DNA of 64,000 nt from Meloidogyne chitwoodi. Taxonomy: Eukaryota > Nematoda > Chromadorea > Rhabditida > Meloidogynidae. Of this stretch, positions 26,501-33,913 are shown one piece after another; position 1 is the stretch's first letter; the number at the start of each line of letters is the position of its first letter. The stretch spans positions 1,860,001 to 1,924,000 of the forward strand of contig JACZZP010000009.1 in the NCBI GenBank assembly GCA_015183035.1, in the 5' to 3' direction. Below the pieces are notes generated by a model that saw only the letters and a list, made by a program, of their open reading frames with translations, searched no databases and was not told where the DNA came from. Both the position numbers and the translations under genes were made by a program.

Positions 26501-28891
26501 TGGGACATAACTTGTAAAAATAAAGAAGGGCACCCAAAAGGAGTTATAACAGGTTGTGCCGAATGGATACTCGTCGGAGATAATAATATTGATGCAGAAT
26601 ATCCCCAACAAATAAATTATAATTTTTGGAAGGAATTAATGGCTATAAATAAAGTCAAAACGGAAAATTTTTATTTTGATGAAAGCCAAGAAAGTGTTCT
26701 TACTGGCCCAGGCCTAATTTTTGATAATCCTCTTAGAGGATTAGTAGAATTTTATCCTATAGAGGGGCTAGAGATTGAAGAATTTAATATTCCCTCTATT
26801 GATGAAAATAATAAAAATAAAGATATGGGATCTAATTATAATTTTCAGGAAATCAATGGAGCTCACGTACCAATTAAAACAACTATGGAAGTTGAAGTAA
26901 GTCAAGGAGATTTAAAAAAGATAAAATTTGAAATTATTGAGGGAGAAAAATTCAATTGTGAGATAGAGGCCAAACCTGAAGTGCACTGCTCCAGCAGTGG
27001 ATCAGAAAAAACAACAATAGAACTAAAATTAAAGGCGAATATTTTTAGAGGAGCAATGTTGGGAATGTTATTTATTATGGCAATTGTTCCAGCCATGGGT
27101 GCTCCAATAGGAAATAGCCCAATAACTCCAGTAGACACGTCAAATATTAGCCAAGATCCTCAACGGTTTGAGGAAATATGTGATGCTTTATTAGGACCGG
27201 CAAATGTACCTTTAAGGGAAAGGCAAGAAAATGGAATACAACAAATGACCTTAGGGCAAGGGCAGCGAAATATTGGAACCAACCTGTCCAGTGGAAATAG
27301 ACAGGGAGGTGTCCAATCCACTGGAATAACACAAATGCGATCCATTTTTGATGAATTAATGGATAATTGGACAGCCAGAATTATGCCATCTTCATCAGCT
27401 AATATTGCTTCTACATCAACAGGCATTCCTACTACATACATAAATATTCCGACAACACCAGTAACGACACTCTCAACTACGGATTATAATGATTTATATG
27501 GATTTTTACCAATGTCTGTTCCTCCACCTCAAATACCGTCTGTATCACAACCAACAACATCTCGAGCATTTATGACAACACAACAATCTTTTGTTGGTCC
27601 AATTCGAAATAAACGACAATATAATCATCATGGGTGTTTTGTTTGCCGAGGTACAGATCACTTTGCAAAGTATTGTCCTAGCAACATCAATAATCAAAGG
27701 AAGTCGTCTGGATATACAAATCCGCCCGACACCTTTAACGCCATAAGTAGTGTGGCTAACAACTATTTTGTATCGTCAAAAGCAATGCGTACAGCAGCTT
27801 ATGAACTTCATGATGTAAGTGCTCGTTGGTCCAATGCTCCGCCAATCTCGCTTTTGATTAAACAACTGGCCGAATTCTTTCTACAATTGTCACGCAATAT
27901 GCGCGACTAATTTCTCTGCTGGGAGTGTCATCAAATATGACGAATTTATGAATAATATAAAATAATTTAAAATAGAAAATAAAAGAATATTTTAACTTTA
28001 CGCCCATTTTTTACTTGCTTTTAAAGAATCAACTTTACGTTAGTGAGCTCATACTTTTTCACATTTTCCTTTTTACCTTTTTCTTGTGTTTTCTCGTAAT
28101 AAATATAATATTTGTTAGAAGAAGGTATAATATATAGGAAATAATAAATAAAAGTTGGTTAAATTAACGGGGATTAACCACAGGATATTTATAAAATAAT
28201 CCAGTAAAATCAAGAAAGATCTAATCAATCCCTTTAACTATTTTAATTATTTATTTAATATAATTAATTTATTTATTTTTTTTTTAATTTCTTAGCAATT
28301 TTAAAATTAATTTTTTCTTTTTAAAAAAATACCTCTGGCATTAAATGTTCTTCAATAATTTTTTTTGAAATAATTTTTCTTAATTTATCTTGTTCTTGTT
28401 GTTTTAAACTTTTTTTAATTCCTTTGCCAAAAATTGTTAAATCGGGAAATTTATTATCCCAAAGAATTGCTTCATTTTTTAATTCTTCTTAAAATTAATT
28501 AAATTAATTATAAATTATTTTAATTATTTTTTACCTGAAAGTCCTTTAATTTTTAAAATTTCATTTAAAGGTTTTTTTCTTTCTAATAATTGAACAAATA
28601 TATTCAAATCACTTTTTGTTGTATTATAAAATTTTTTATTTTTTTCAGTCTAAATTAAATAAAATTAATTAATTTTTTCATTTTTAGAATAAATTTAAAA
28701 AATAAATTTTTAACTTTAAAATAAATTAATAATTAATTTAATACAATTTTTGGTGACCAAATGGGTGTACTAATTGAGTAAGTTTCTTCTTCTTCTTCTT
28801 TTAATTTATTAATTTTTAATTTTTCTTTATTAAATAATTCAATATTATTAATATCTTTATTATTAATAATCCATTCATCCCATTGTTCCAT
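17549..28891 (-). CDS. Unknown 170-aa protein with a retroviral element in its last intron (4 exons)
   Basis: Exons are 28745-28891, 28535-28649, 28333-28487 and 17549-17644. Total 513 nt; the phases (0, 1, 0) close across the very long third intron. That intron is 10,688 bp, of which 10,352 bp is the BEL/Pao element inserted in the opposite orientation plus a 5-bp target duplication, so the original intron was about 330 bp. The protein is hydrophilic, Lys/Glu-rich, without signal peptide or membrane segment, and contains a run of five glutamates and a helical basic stretch. I do not recognise the family. Splicing across the insertion is possible but unproven, because the LTRs bring their own promoter and polyadenylation signals. 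Confidence 0.72.
17831..18087 (+). repeat. 5' long terminal repeat
   Basis: A 257-bp repeat beginning TGTCATC and ending AACCACA. It matches the copy at 27926-28182 base for base by eye. AATAAA-type polyadenylation signals occur in its 3' half. It should carry the element's promoter. Confidence 0.95.
18088..18101 (+). other. Retroviral primer-binding site
   Basis: The sequence TGGTGCCACGACCC starts directly after the 5' LTR, where reverse transcription is primed by a host tRNA 3' end (TGG pairs with the CCA tail). I have not identified which tRNA. Confidence 0.7.
18129..18350 (+). repeat. Seven-copy palindromic leader motif
   Basis: Seven copies of a 12-bp interrupted palindrome, consensus GTTC(A/G)AGGGAAC, start at 18129, 18171, 18211, 18245, 18283, 18313 and 18339. 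Five keep perfect GTTC/GAAC arms with an AAGG- or GAGG-type centre, one has AAAG, and one is weakened to ATTC/GAAT. Spacing is 26-42 bp and the spacers are AT-rich. The position between primer-binding site and gag suits RNA packaging hairpins or a protein-binding array. Confidence 0.85.
18459..23723 (+). CDS. gag-pol: BEL/Pao Gag-Pol polyprotein, 1754 aa
   Basis: One uninterrupted frame. Gag part: residues 1-380, followed by three CCHC-type knuckles at about residues 390-403, 421-434 and 441-453. The aspartic protease carries DSGA at about 513. The reverse transcriptase has YDASAK (about 790) and a catalytic YVDN (about 911) in place of the usual YxDD. RNase H shows FSDAS (about 1078) and WSDS. 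The integrase has a His/Cys zinc-binding region (about 1384-1425) and a D, D, E triad at about 1455, 1516 and 1573, followed by the C-terminal domain typical of BEL/Pao. The polyprotein would be cut by its own protease. Residue numbers are estimated from nucleotide positions. No frameshift or stop, so the element may be competent for transposition. Confidence 0.95.
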   Translation: MSGIIRQSMTPAITRLRQYIDEIRPVLDAQERTAEGLDLLRKMSVKIRRTIIRLEEKANQWQEYIRGLPADEQGAEEQVQAGFSTGGHHYAEWIDNAHEIIADIEILLANESDDGSTQSDLSVELGVDQNRVNELRRQQLPKNEPQGRENYFIPTHLPRTRLAEFYGDPLVWPEFWQSFSRTVDSLEMDPGLKAHYLIQCLRGKAKRAVMGYRPIAEHYQPLKDALKRQFGNEKAIRDTLHAELISLPMANESVYSLRSYFEEVERICRSLMAMGKVEDESIVMMAIKNKLPKNIILELLKKEKEQNISWNVEKLRKGLEEVVTLREEAQRCVQSFSKNINNQYKPGNNWNNNRGFNNKRNNFRKDNFERVFTVQAGDGRNKNFRKFEISCYFCQGTHHAEKCEKIKAIYLRTKSLSEQNRCFLCLKKGHAITHCGLKIECSICRGRHNKVICPKLYKRDEREFKKVEQVNQIESSDHVLTIVEKPKEVILMQCNMMLNNEITNKKCNSIGLFDSGATINFITEEKVKELKLKKIGKNELGILPFSHKEPIRFNTSRFLVEILLENGGIEKIIAYEIKKDMMPNIKCANLENGKIRTLEKVPDILISIRHFWKFFISLVPLSENLFKVNTSIGPIICGELGNELNNVLSNKKVFYEIPILNINSKEEEMNNFWSLETLGVKDDPTSKDDLVAMEFFNKTIKRAENGRYIVKWPWKEEKDKLPSNFSLAYRRFLGLIERLKKNPELLEEYEKIIENDIKRGVLENADRNKGTVEHFLPHHPVITTKKTRIVYDASAKIKGGRSLNELLYRGPIIMPELAGMLIRFRIPKIAIWADIEKAFHCLELDPEDREVLKLIWLKNTKKPISSENIKYLRFSKVPFGVISSPFLLSATVRHHLESMDDPLAQMVKNNSYVDNILICVESKEEALEAYIKLKNIFKTAQMNLREFISNCIEFNKEIPIEDRLEKDKLKILGIPWNIETDKISVNFPEIESNAKVNKRLVIKQLASIFDPLGFASPSLLSAKLFFQSLWEKERNWDSNLSEEESKKWNSITETWKISPIEIERRIIYKNGYCQLHVFSDASKDAYAACVYIRCFFNGKISVNILYARNRLKPKKMSVSIPRMELLGVLIATRAMKFVEDQIGIKIEEKYLWSDSKPVLFWIKENHRGEKFVENRLNEIRDHKNIKFGYTPTECNPADIGTRGCVPVELSTNKLWWNGPAFLINPENQWPKDLNFEIKESKNINEENDDFSVHQITNKENDEFIDFSRWNSWNKIIKIVLIVSLILRTWMNKCKKKIKGEFIKSLNQEKGLSGGNFLKTETFLLKLVQKLLDVNLLNKIQIIKDNNEILRLNSRIGLSDMPETLKNPIILPKGCVAVKLIIEKIHLELLHSGVDVVLGNFLKKFWAPCARRDVKKCIKNCKKCQKINGPKFALPMMSGLPKERLRKSRIFESTGVDYLGPSLYKFEDGKAKFWIVLFTCLTTRAVHLEVTLELSALAFMHCLRRFIAIRGCPTKIISDNANQFKVASELVGAKLIGKWVEKSIKTEKRLNNFLINKGIEWRFIPALSPWAGGIYERLVKLIKDSFKRTLGGVILNLEELGTFVKEVEFSINCRPITFVSCEIDGPTCLRPIDFLLPNIEFNENYQTDEEDEFKIGKLSTGEQLKLRLKATQMAFEKYWTRWTREYLLILRDKSKWVHKNDRTAIKRDPKIGEVVIIQQEGQPRNSWLLGKIVELDGVPARSAKVQIGKKFILDQ
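23738..27910 (+). CDS. env: Envelope-like glycoprotein polyprotein, phlebovirus Gc-like, with C-terminal zinc knuckle, 1390 aa
   Basis: The start codon lies 14 nt after the gag-pol stop, in another frame, so expression needs splicing or re-initiation. Order: a charged N-terminus (1-78), a hydrophobic leader (79-95), a cysteine-rich ectodomain, a membrane segment (about 200-228), a second leader (about 287-305), then a large cysteine-rich ectodomain. The cysteine cluster around residues 385-455 resembles the fusion-loop region of phlebovirus Gc (class II fusion protein). Further membrane segments lie at about 758-786, 792-815 and 1103-1125. A Thr/Gln/Pro-rich linker leads to a CCHC knuckle near residues 1299-1315. 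Phlebovirus-like envelopes are known in nematode BEL/Pao elements; the attached zinc knuckle is odd. The frame is intact. Fusion activity is not demonstrated. Confidence 0.88.
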   Translation: MEVEEQENTEIKNKTCPIDKNKEKVDENIDSEKIKEKREIEIKKGDEKAVKDFKNIDNKQNKNTKKCHPMITRAKAAMNLQILPIFILITFTLAQPSRYENCYTCKLNCMNYGVKSRANNQVRKTELCCMGSCLVEINSNGDLKFELPKYITSLDYNCRAKYWTKNKLYRNWIYCAAVDPCKRVSEFRERIINPQCESIESLILIGIFVGLLLSITLTLMLFACKLINIFIKLLKLGWNIITKIFNIFKKEKSIQKTEKAEKPFINSEKLNKYKKTRRNRRLNKLGILNVLLLVVYLINQVKGEVEVVVVQAKSEDCYRKKDSSICTMNSVNTITLLPDAQIISFSLKNSKGLIMGELQLSMNGLLIECNQKIIKYLRSYEIKIESVMRCPAAGTCKAGRCNHIRTKEKVDELEEWNNYPGNSFCMEGSSLWGYSCTLPGSTCFFYKIYAIPRSQESFKLISCPTWDYNIELDIELILKGNSTKKRFTLNPGMTFKWQDIKFTLVDITPPIAPILNSYFIVGEKGIAISEQIKTSLDCGNNLNFSRCTLDSEACNECWLDKEHERVSCSCSDLIIEDIINDPTKSLPLDSSHIKLRQRENKIVSESHYLPIQLMLRLENWTITNNIDLTTCKITPQKLSGCYFCLGALFKFNCTSEFGTALAEVKCVSGNIFTARCNENGILQTAALSYDKAEIVDNCSVLCSGGKLNFTIKGKLEFILPKQNNIVIKNGTPRFILNENSWFSNSISILSLPDWKNFVWSLINIQVLVIIIITFLIIVIGIKIFIKFNPALKVYRLILTTHIFILILHFSGGSQYCDYSHSPSHIRIESIKNDYMINQILSHEINIKSENAPLPLIICSKNNKILIIKKYLYNNNMAPISFIQYSADIIGCEIDEVYGRLHSNREDRFKVAKEAKKVENKNWDITCKNKEGHPKGVITGCAEWILVGDNNIDAEYPQQINYNFWKELMAINKVKTENFYFDESQESVLTGPGLIFDNPLRGLVEFYPIEGLEIEEFNIPSIDENNKNKDMGSNYNFQEINGAHVPIKTTMEVEVSQGDLKKIKFEIIEGEKFNCEIEAKPEVHCSSSGSEKTTIELKLKANIFRGAMLGMLFIMAIVPAMGAPIGNSPITPVDTSNISQDPQRFEEICDALLGPANVPLRERQENGIQQMTLGQGQRNIGTNLSSGNRQGGVQSTGITQMRSIFDELMDNWTARIMPSSSANIASTSTGIPTTYINIPTTPVTTLSTTDYNDLYGFLPMSVPPPQIPSVSQPTTSRAFMTTQQSFVGPIRNKRQYNHHGCFVCRGTDHFAKYCPSNINNQRKSSGYTNPPDTFNAISSVANNYFVSSKAMRTAAYELHDVSARWSNAPPISLLIKQLAEFFLQLSRNMRD
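27926..28182 (+). repeat. 3' long terminal repeat
   Basis: The second 257-bp LTR, only 15 bp after the envelope stop codon. A short purine run GGGAG (27921-27925) abuts it and may be the core of the polypurine tract. The target duplication GGATA follows. Confidence 0.95.
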
Positions 28892-29203
28892 TATTTTTAT
28901 TATTTATTTAAAAAATAAATTTAAATATTTTTAAATAAAAAAAATATTTATAAAAGAGAAGAAGAAAATATAAATTTGTTTCTATAGTAACGAGATAATC
29001 ATTTTAAAAATAAATTTTACCTAAATTTATATAAAAATATAATAGAAGTAGAATAATAAAGAATTTTGAATTTATTAGTTTTTTATTAAATATTGGTAAA
29101 TAATTAAATTAATTTATAAATAAATAAAAACAAAATATTAATAAAATTAATTAACATTTAATTATTAAACATTAAAAGTTATCTAAATAATTTTATGGTA
29201 AAT

Positions 29204-29547
29204 GACGATTAAGACGGCCGATTCAGAGTAGCTTCATTTTAAACTTTTTCAAATAATTTTTATGTCATTCGAAAGATCTCGAAAAGTGAAGTCTTTTCAC
29301 TAATTTGACCGATCAGATCAGTTGATTTTAAAAAAATATGTCCGAAAAACGTGAAAATCACGATTTTCCATTTTTATCGCTCTTTAACTTTTTGTTGAGA
29401 GATCCGATTGGATCGGTCAATTGGTTAAATTTATCCGCTTATCGGTTACTTTTGATTATTAAAAGAACATTCAGATCTGTTGAGAAATAAAAAAGTTATG
29501 GCCAAAAACAAGCGGCTACTCTGAATCGGCCGACTCTGAATCGTCCC
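29204..29547. mobile_element. MITE-like inverted-repeat element
   Basis: A perfect 18-bp inverted repeat, CGGCCGATTCAGAGTAGC at 29215-29232 and its complement at 29515-29532, lies inside a longer imperfect repeat (29204-29232 and 29515-29547). The interior of about 280 bp is non-coding and less AT-rich than its flanks. Outer ends and target duplication are not clear. No transposase is present, so it would be a non-autonomous DNA element. Confidence 0.6.
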
Positions 29548-29559
29548 CTACCCATAATT

Positions 29560-30415
29560 TTAAGGCATTTTTATAAATTAAATTAAAAAAAAATTTTTTT
29601 AATTTTTCAAAATATTTTTTTATTATCTAAATTTTTATTTAAAAAAAATAATTTTTTTTTTAATTTTAATTATTGTCTAGTGTTTCATTTAATAATATTA
29701 ATTTCACAATTTAATTTATTATTTTAATAAAGTACATACTATTTTGGAATTTGTCTAGTTTATTTAGATAGACATCCTATTTATTCGCAGAAATTGTTTA
29801 AGTCAATTTTTGGTTTTACAAATAAATGATTGTCTAGTCTACTACCTGAACTAGACAATTTCACATAATTTTAACAAATAAAGAAATATTAGTTAATTGT
29901 AAGGTCTAATAAAATAAAATAAAAAGAAAACCCAAATTAAAATTAGAAATAAATAAAATAATTTAAATATTTTTTGAAATAATTATTTATTCAATATTTA
30001 TTTTATTATTATTTTTCCATGTGAAAAAGAACGAAATGCACTTATCCTTTTTAAAATTTATTTTTATTTTTTTAATAAAATTAGCAAAAATTAAAACACA
30101 TTTTCTCGGCTTAATCAAAGAAATTAAATATTTTTAAGAGTGGCATTTGCTCGTCATTTGTCTATTTTCTTTCGAAATTATCTAAAGTCCTTTAACTAAA
30201 ATATTTTTTAAAGGACTTTTATTTTTATTTTCTTTTAGTTAATTTTATTTACCTCAAACAAAAATATTAAATTAATATTTTTTTTATTTAAATTTTTATA
30301 AAATATTTATTTTTCGATTCTATGTAATTATTAATAAAATTAATTTTAATTTCTTTTTTACAAAAATAATTATTAAATTTAAAATTTAATTTTTAGTTTA
30401 TTAATTACTAAATAT
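29560..30415. other. AT-rich intergenic spacer
   Basis: Upstream region of the secreted gene that starts at 30416. No exon, RNA gene or repeat could be supported. Confidence 0.45.
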
Positions 30416-31501
30416 ATGTTTAATTTTAAATTAACAATTTTTTTTCTTTTTTTACTTCAAATTTTTCAAAATAAAATTTTAAAAATAAATTCTATATTTA
30501 TTGATACTATTGAAAATAGATGTTTAGCAAAAAATCCAATATTTGTAGATATTATTGGAAATAATTGTCTTTTTTTTCTTGATAATGAAAAACTTGTTTT
30601 TAATTTAAATTTATTTAATTGTGATAATTTATTTTATTTAATTAATGAAAAAAAGGGAAATGAAAATATTACTGTAGATTATTTAACAAAAGAAGAGATA
30701 AATCAATGTATTAATACTAAAACATTTCAAAATATTTTTAATTATAAATTTGAAATTGATAATGTTATTTTTTTAATTAATTAATATTTTATTATATTTT
30801 AAAAATATATTTATTTTTTATTTATTTTTTAAATTATTTTTTTATTTTTTAAATTATTATTTTATTAAATTAAATAATAAAAAATAATAATTTAATTGTT
30901 TTTTTATATTTTTTAGTGTAAAAATTATAATATACAAAATCATCAATTCGAAGGTTATAATAACAATATTCCTTATATTTCAAGAATAAATGATAAAAAT
31001 AATGAAGAATTTATTCTTTATAAATTTACTGAAGAAATGAAAGAAATTTTAAAAGAAAAAGAATTTTTAATAAAAAATAATAAAAATAAAAAAAATAAAT
31101 TTTTAGGAGAAAATTTTTATATTGATTATAATAAAGAAATAATTTTTATTTTTCCAAAATGTTTAGAAAATGAGGAATGGGAGAAAATTGCTAATGAAAA
31201 TGGAATTGAACAAACAAAAGGTAAAATTAAATTTAAAAAAATAATAATTTATTTTTAATTATTTTATTTAGCTAAATTTTCAAATACTCAATTTGATAGA
31301 ATTAATAGTGAAATTATTAATAATAATGAAGATAATAATTCTTTTAATAAATTAAAACGTTTCCCATCTGATATTGGAATTAAAATACCAAAAATTAAAT
31401 TTCCATTTTTGAATAAATTAAAAAAATTAAACAAAAATAAAAGTAATCAAGAAAAAGAAAAATTAATAATTAAAAAAGAAGAAGAAAATATTAATATTTG
31501 A
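30416..31501 (+). CDS. Secreted Asn/Lys-rich protein, 293 aa (3 exons)
   Basis: Exons are 30416-30763, 30917-31220 and 31272-31501 (882 nt, phases 0 and 1, closed). The N-terminus MFNFKLTIFFLFLLQIFQNK is a signal peptide. The first exon holds four cysteines; the second holds two and ends acidic. The third is basic and Lys/Asn-rich, with KLKKLNKNK. I recognise no domain. Single-copy, fast-evolving, secreted character suggests a pioneer secreted protein; function unknown. Confidence 0.7.
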
Positions 31502-32552
31502 TATTTAAAAATATTTTAAAAATAAAAGTTTTTTAATGCAATTTTATTTTCGATAATTTAAATTAAAGAAATTAAAAATGAGAAATTCCGATTCAGAACT
31601 ATTTTTTTAAAAAATTGGGAAGAGATTTAATGGTCCAAAAAATCCAAAAAATTCAAAAAACGGATTTCTAGAGCGAAAGACTTTAAAATCAAAAAATGGA
31701 TTCCCTTCACGCCCTTCCTTTAATTTAAATAGAAAAATAATTTATATATATTTTTTAAATTTATTAATTAAAAAAATATTTTTAGCAAAATTTTTAGACA
31801 TTTATTTTTAATTTATATTAAATTTATTTAATTTTTAAAAAACTAAAATAATTTATTTACATTTTTTAAATATTAAATTTAATTATTTGAAGATATTACG
31901 TTTAAATTAAAAATACTTGGATAAAATTAAAAATTAAATTTTTTATCAAACTGTTTAAATAAATAAATTATAAAATAATATTTTTATTAACATTGAGTAT
32001 TCGAAATTTTTTCAATCAAATAATAATTTAAAATAAAATTAATTCAAAGTATCGAGAAAAAGATTTTTTTAATTTTTAAAAACTTAAAAAATATTTAATT
32101 AAATATTAAAAATAATTAAAATAAAATTTTAAAAAAGATAATAAATTATTTTTTATAAAAATTTATAAATTTACTTAGACTTTCTTTCTTTTTTTTGAAA
32201 AAAATTATAGAAATAAAATTTAGAAATAATTTTTATTTTTAAATTTTATTTTAAAGACTCAATTTCATATATTTAAAAAATTAAATAATTTTTTTTTGTT
32301 TAATTTGTTTTATAAAAATAAAATAATTTATTTAAACAGTCAATTTATTTAAAATATAATTTTAATTATTTAAAGAATTTAAATATCTCTGTAAAATATT
32401 CATTTCAATTAAAATATTAAAATTAAAAAGAAATAGTCAACATTAAAATTTTTAAATAAATTATAATTTTTTTCAATAGGATATTCTCTAAATTTAAATT
32501 TTTTTTATATTTTTTGGAATTAAAATAAATTTAGATAAAATATTAATATATA
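31502..32552. other. AT-rich intergenic spacer
   Basis: About 1 kb between two plus-strand secreted genes. A short less AT-rich patch (31580-31725) is the only feature seen. Confidence 0.45.
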
Positions 32553-32608
32553 ATGTCTCTTATTAAATTTAAACTTTTCTGCGTAGCTCTCATTTTTGCA
32601 GTTATTAT

Positions 32609-33540
32609 CAGTGATTGGAAGGTCATACCAAAATCATACTCATACCTCATACTCATACTCATACCTCGGTATGAAGTATGAGTATGAAGGAAAAAAATGG
32701 CAGGTATGAAGTATGAGTATGATGTATGAGGTCTAAAAATGGTCGGTATGATGTATGAGTATGAGTATGAGGCCTAAAAAAGTGCAAGTATGAGTATGAG
32801 TATGATAAAATTAGCCGGTATGAGGTATGAGTACGAGTATGAAGTATGAGCAGTTTTTCCAAAAAAACGTGAATTTTTGGCAACTAGAAGGCAATAAATT
32901 ATAAAAAATTTTGCCTGCGGCGCTAAAAAGGGTGAATTTATGGCAACAAGATTTCGATTAACTTCAAAAATTTTCGCCTGCGGCGCTGAAAATGACCTGA
33001 AAGTTTTAAAAATATCCTTCACGAAAATCCAACTATTTAACTGGATATACGGTTCTTGAAAATCATTTAACCCTTATCGGGGAAAAAATAGATTTGAACA
33101 GGGATAAAATTTTTTTAAATAAAGCGTACTTTAATTAAGAAAATGTTATACCTTATGATCTTTTAATAAGATTTTTTGTACCTTTATTTTGATTTTTGTT
33201 GATGCGAACTCTGCCATAAATAAATATCTCTTCCTAATTTTGTTAAACACTTAAAATTAGTTCATCCAGAAGAAATAAAAAATGTCAATGAAAAATTGGC
33301 ATAAAATAGTTCAATGTATGAAAAGTATGATGTATGAGTATGAGGTATGAGGCCAAAAAAAGAGCAGGTATGAGTATGAGTATGATGTATGAAGGAAAAA
33401 ATTGGCAGGTATGATGTATGAGTATGAGTATGAGGGAAAAAATGAGTCGGTATGAAGTATGAGTATGAGTATGAGGGAAAAAATGAGTCGGTATGAAGTA
33501 TGAGTATGAGTATGAGCAAAATCGAAAATTCCAATCACTG
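32609..33540. mobile_element. Non-autonomous hAT element, 932 bp
   Basis: The ends are inverted copies of CAGTGATTGGAA, and the element is flanked by a perfect 8-bp direct repeat GTTATTAT (32601-32608 and 33541-33548). An 8-bp target duplication and CAGTG-type ends are hallmarks of hAT elements. The interior has no transposase. Both shoulders (about 32630-32860 and 33310-33525) are arrays of GTATGA-type repeats. It sits inside the signal-peptide exon of a small secreted gene. Confidence 0.92.
32630..33525 (+). repeat. GTATGA minisatellite arms inside the hAT element
   Basis: Two blocks built from GTATGAGTATGA-like units (about 32630-32860 and 33310-33525) flank a unique centre. The first 40 bp of the left block run in the opposite orientation, so the left part can also fold on itself. 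Apparent open frames here are only translated repeats. Confidence 0.8.
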
Positions 33541-33913
33541 GTTATTATTGAAAAATCTTGTAAGGATTTTTAAATAAATTTTAAAATAATAAATATATAT
33601 ATATTTATTATTTTATTATAGATAGTAGTATTGAATGTATGACTGGATTAAATAACAAAACTGAATCAAATTGTGGTTTATGTTTAACTATTCGTTGTAA
33701 TGGAATTATTGGTTAATATTTAATTTAATTAAAATATATATATTATTATTTTATTAAAATATATAATTATAAAAAGATGACCGTAAATGTACAACTTCTG
33801 AAGGACAAAGTATTATCTGTCATAACTATAAATGTAAAAAAGATAAAAATAAAAAAGATGATGTACAATGCTATCCTTGTCTTACAGATAAATGTAATAA
33901 TTCGATAAATTAA

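Larger units (their letters stand above)
17831..28182 (+). mobile_element. Full-length BEL/Pao endogenous retrovirus-like element
   Basis: The element runs from TG at 17831 to CA at 28182 (10,352 bp). It has two 257-bp LTRs that look identical by eye, flanked by the 5-bp target duplication GGATA at 17826-17830 and 28183-28187. It contains a primer-binding site, a repeated leader, an uninterrupted gag-pol ORF and an uninterrupted envelope-like ORF. Order within pol (protease, reverse transcriptase, RNase H, integrase), the Pao-type protease/RT region and the C-terminal integrase-associated domain are those of BEL/Pao elements. Matching LTRs and open frames imply a recent insertion. It lies in an intron of a minus-strand gene. 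Nematode BEL/Pao lineages with phlebovirus-like envelopes are known (Tas in Ascaris and relatives in Caenorhabditis). Confidence 0.95.
32553..33913 (+). pseudogene. Small secreted cysteine-rich (Ly6-like) gene split by a hAT element
   Basis: A start at 32553 opens a signal peptide (MSLIKFKLFCVALIFAVI). After 56 nt the exon is broken by a 932-bp hAT-type element plus an 8-bp duplicated target. Coding resumes at 33549-33559, with further exons 33622-33711 and 33777-33913. Counting the target once, the flanking exons are in frame and give a 97-aa protein with ten cysteines, including two CxxCxxxxCN motifs (CGLCLTIRCN and CYPCLTDKCN). These recall Ly6/uPAR-like proteins and the cysteine modules at 7.8-12.7 kb. 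With the element present, translation runs into repeat sequence, so this allele should not make the normal secreted protein unless the element is spliced out or excised. Confidence 0.8.

Noticed and set aside
19220..27441. Several minus-strand and out-of-frame open frames inside the retroviral element
   Set aside because: They are shadows of the gag-pol and envelope frames with no independent support.
7188..30043. TGCMCTT motifs (7188-7194 upstream of the BED gene, 30037-30043 upstream of the 30.4-kb gene), which I recall as a gland-effector promoter motif
   Set aside because: Other matches fall inside introns (10265, 37790 region) and the total is about what chance predicts; most secreted genes here lack it.
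32659..33538. Minus-strand frames rich in His-Thr and Ser-Tyr
   Set aside because: Translated GTATGA minisatellite inside the hAT element.
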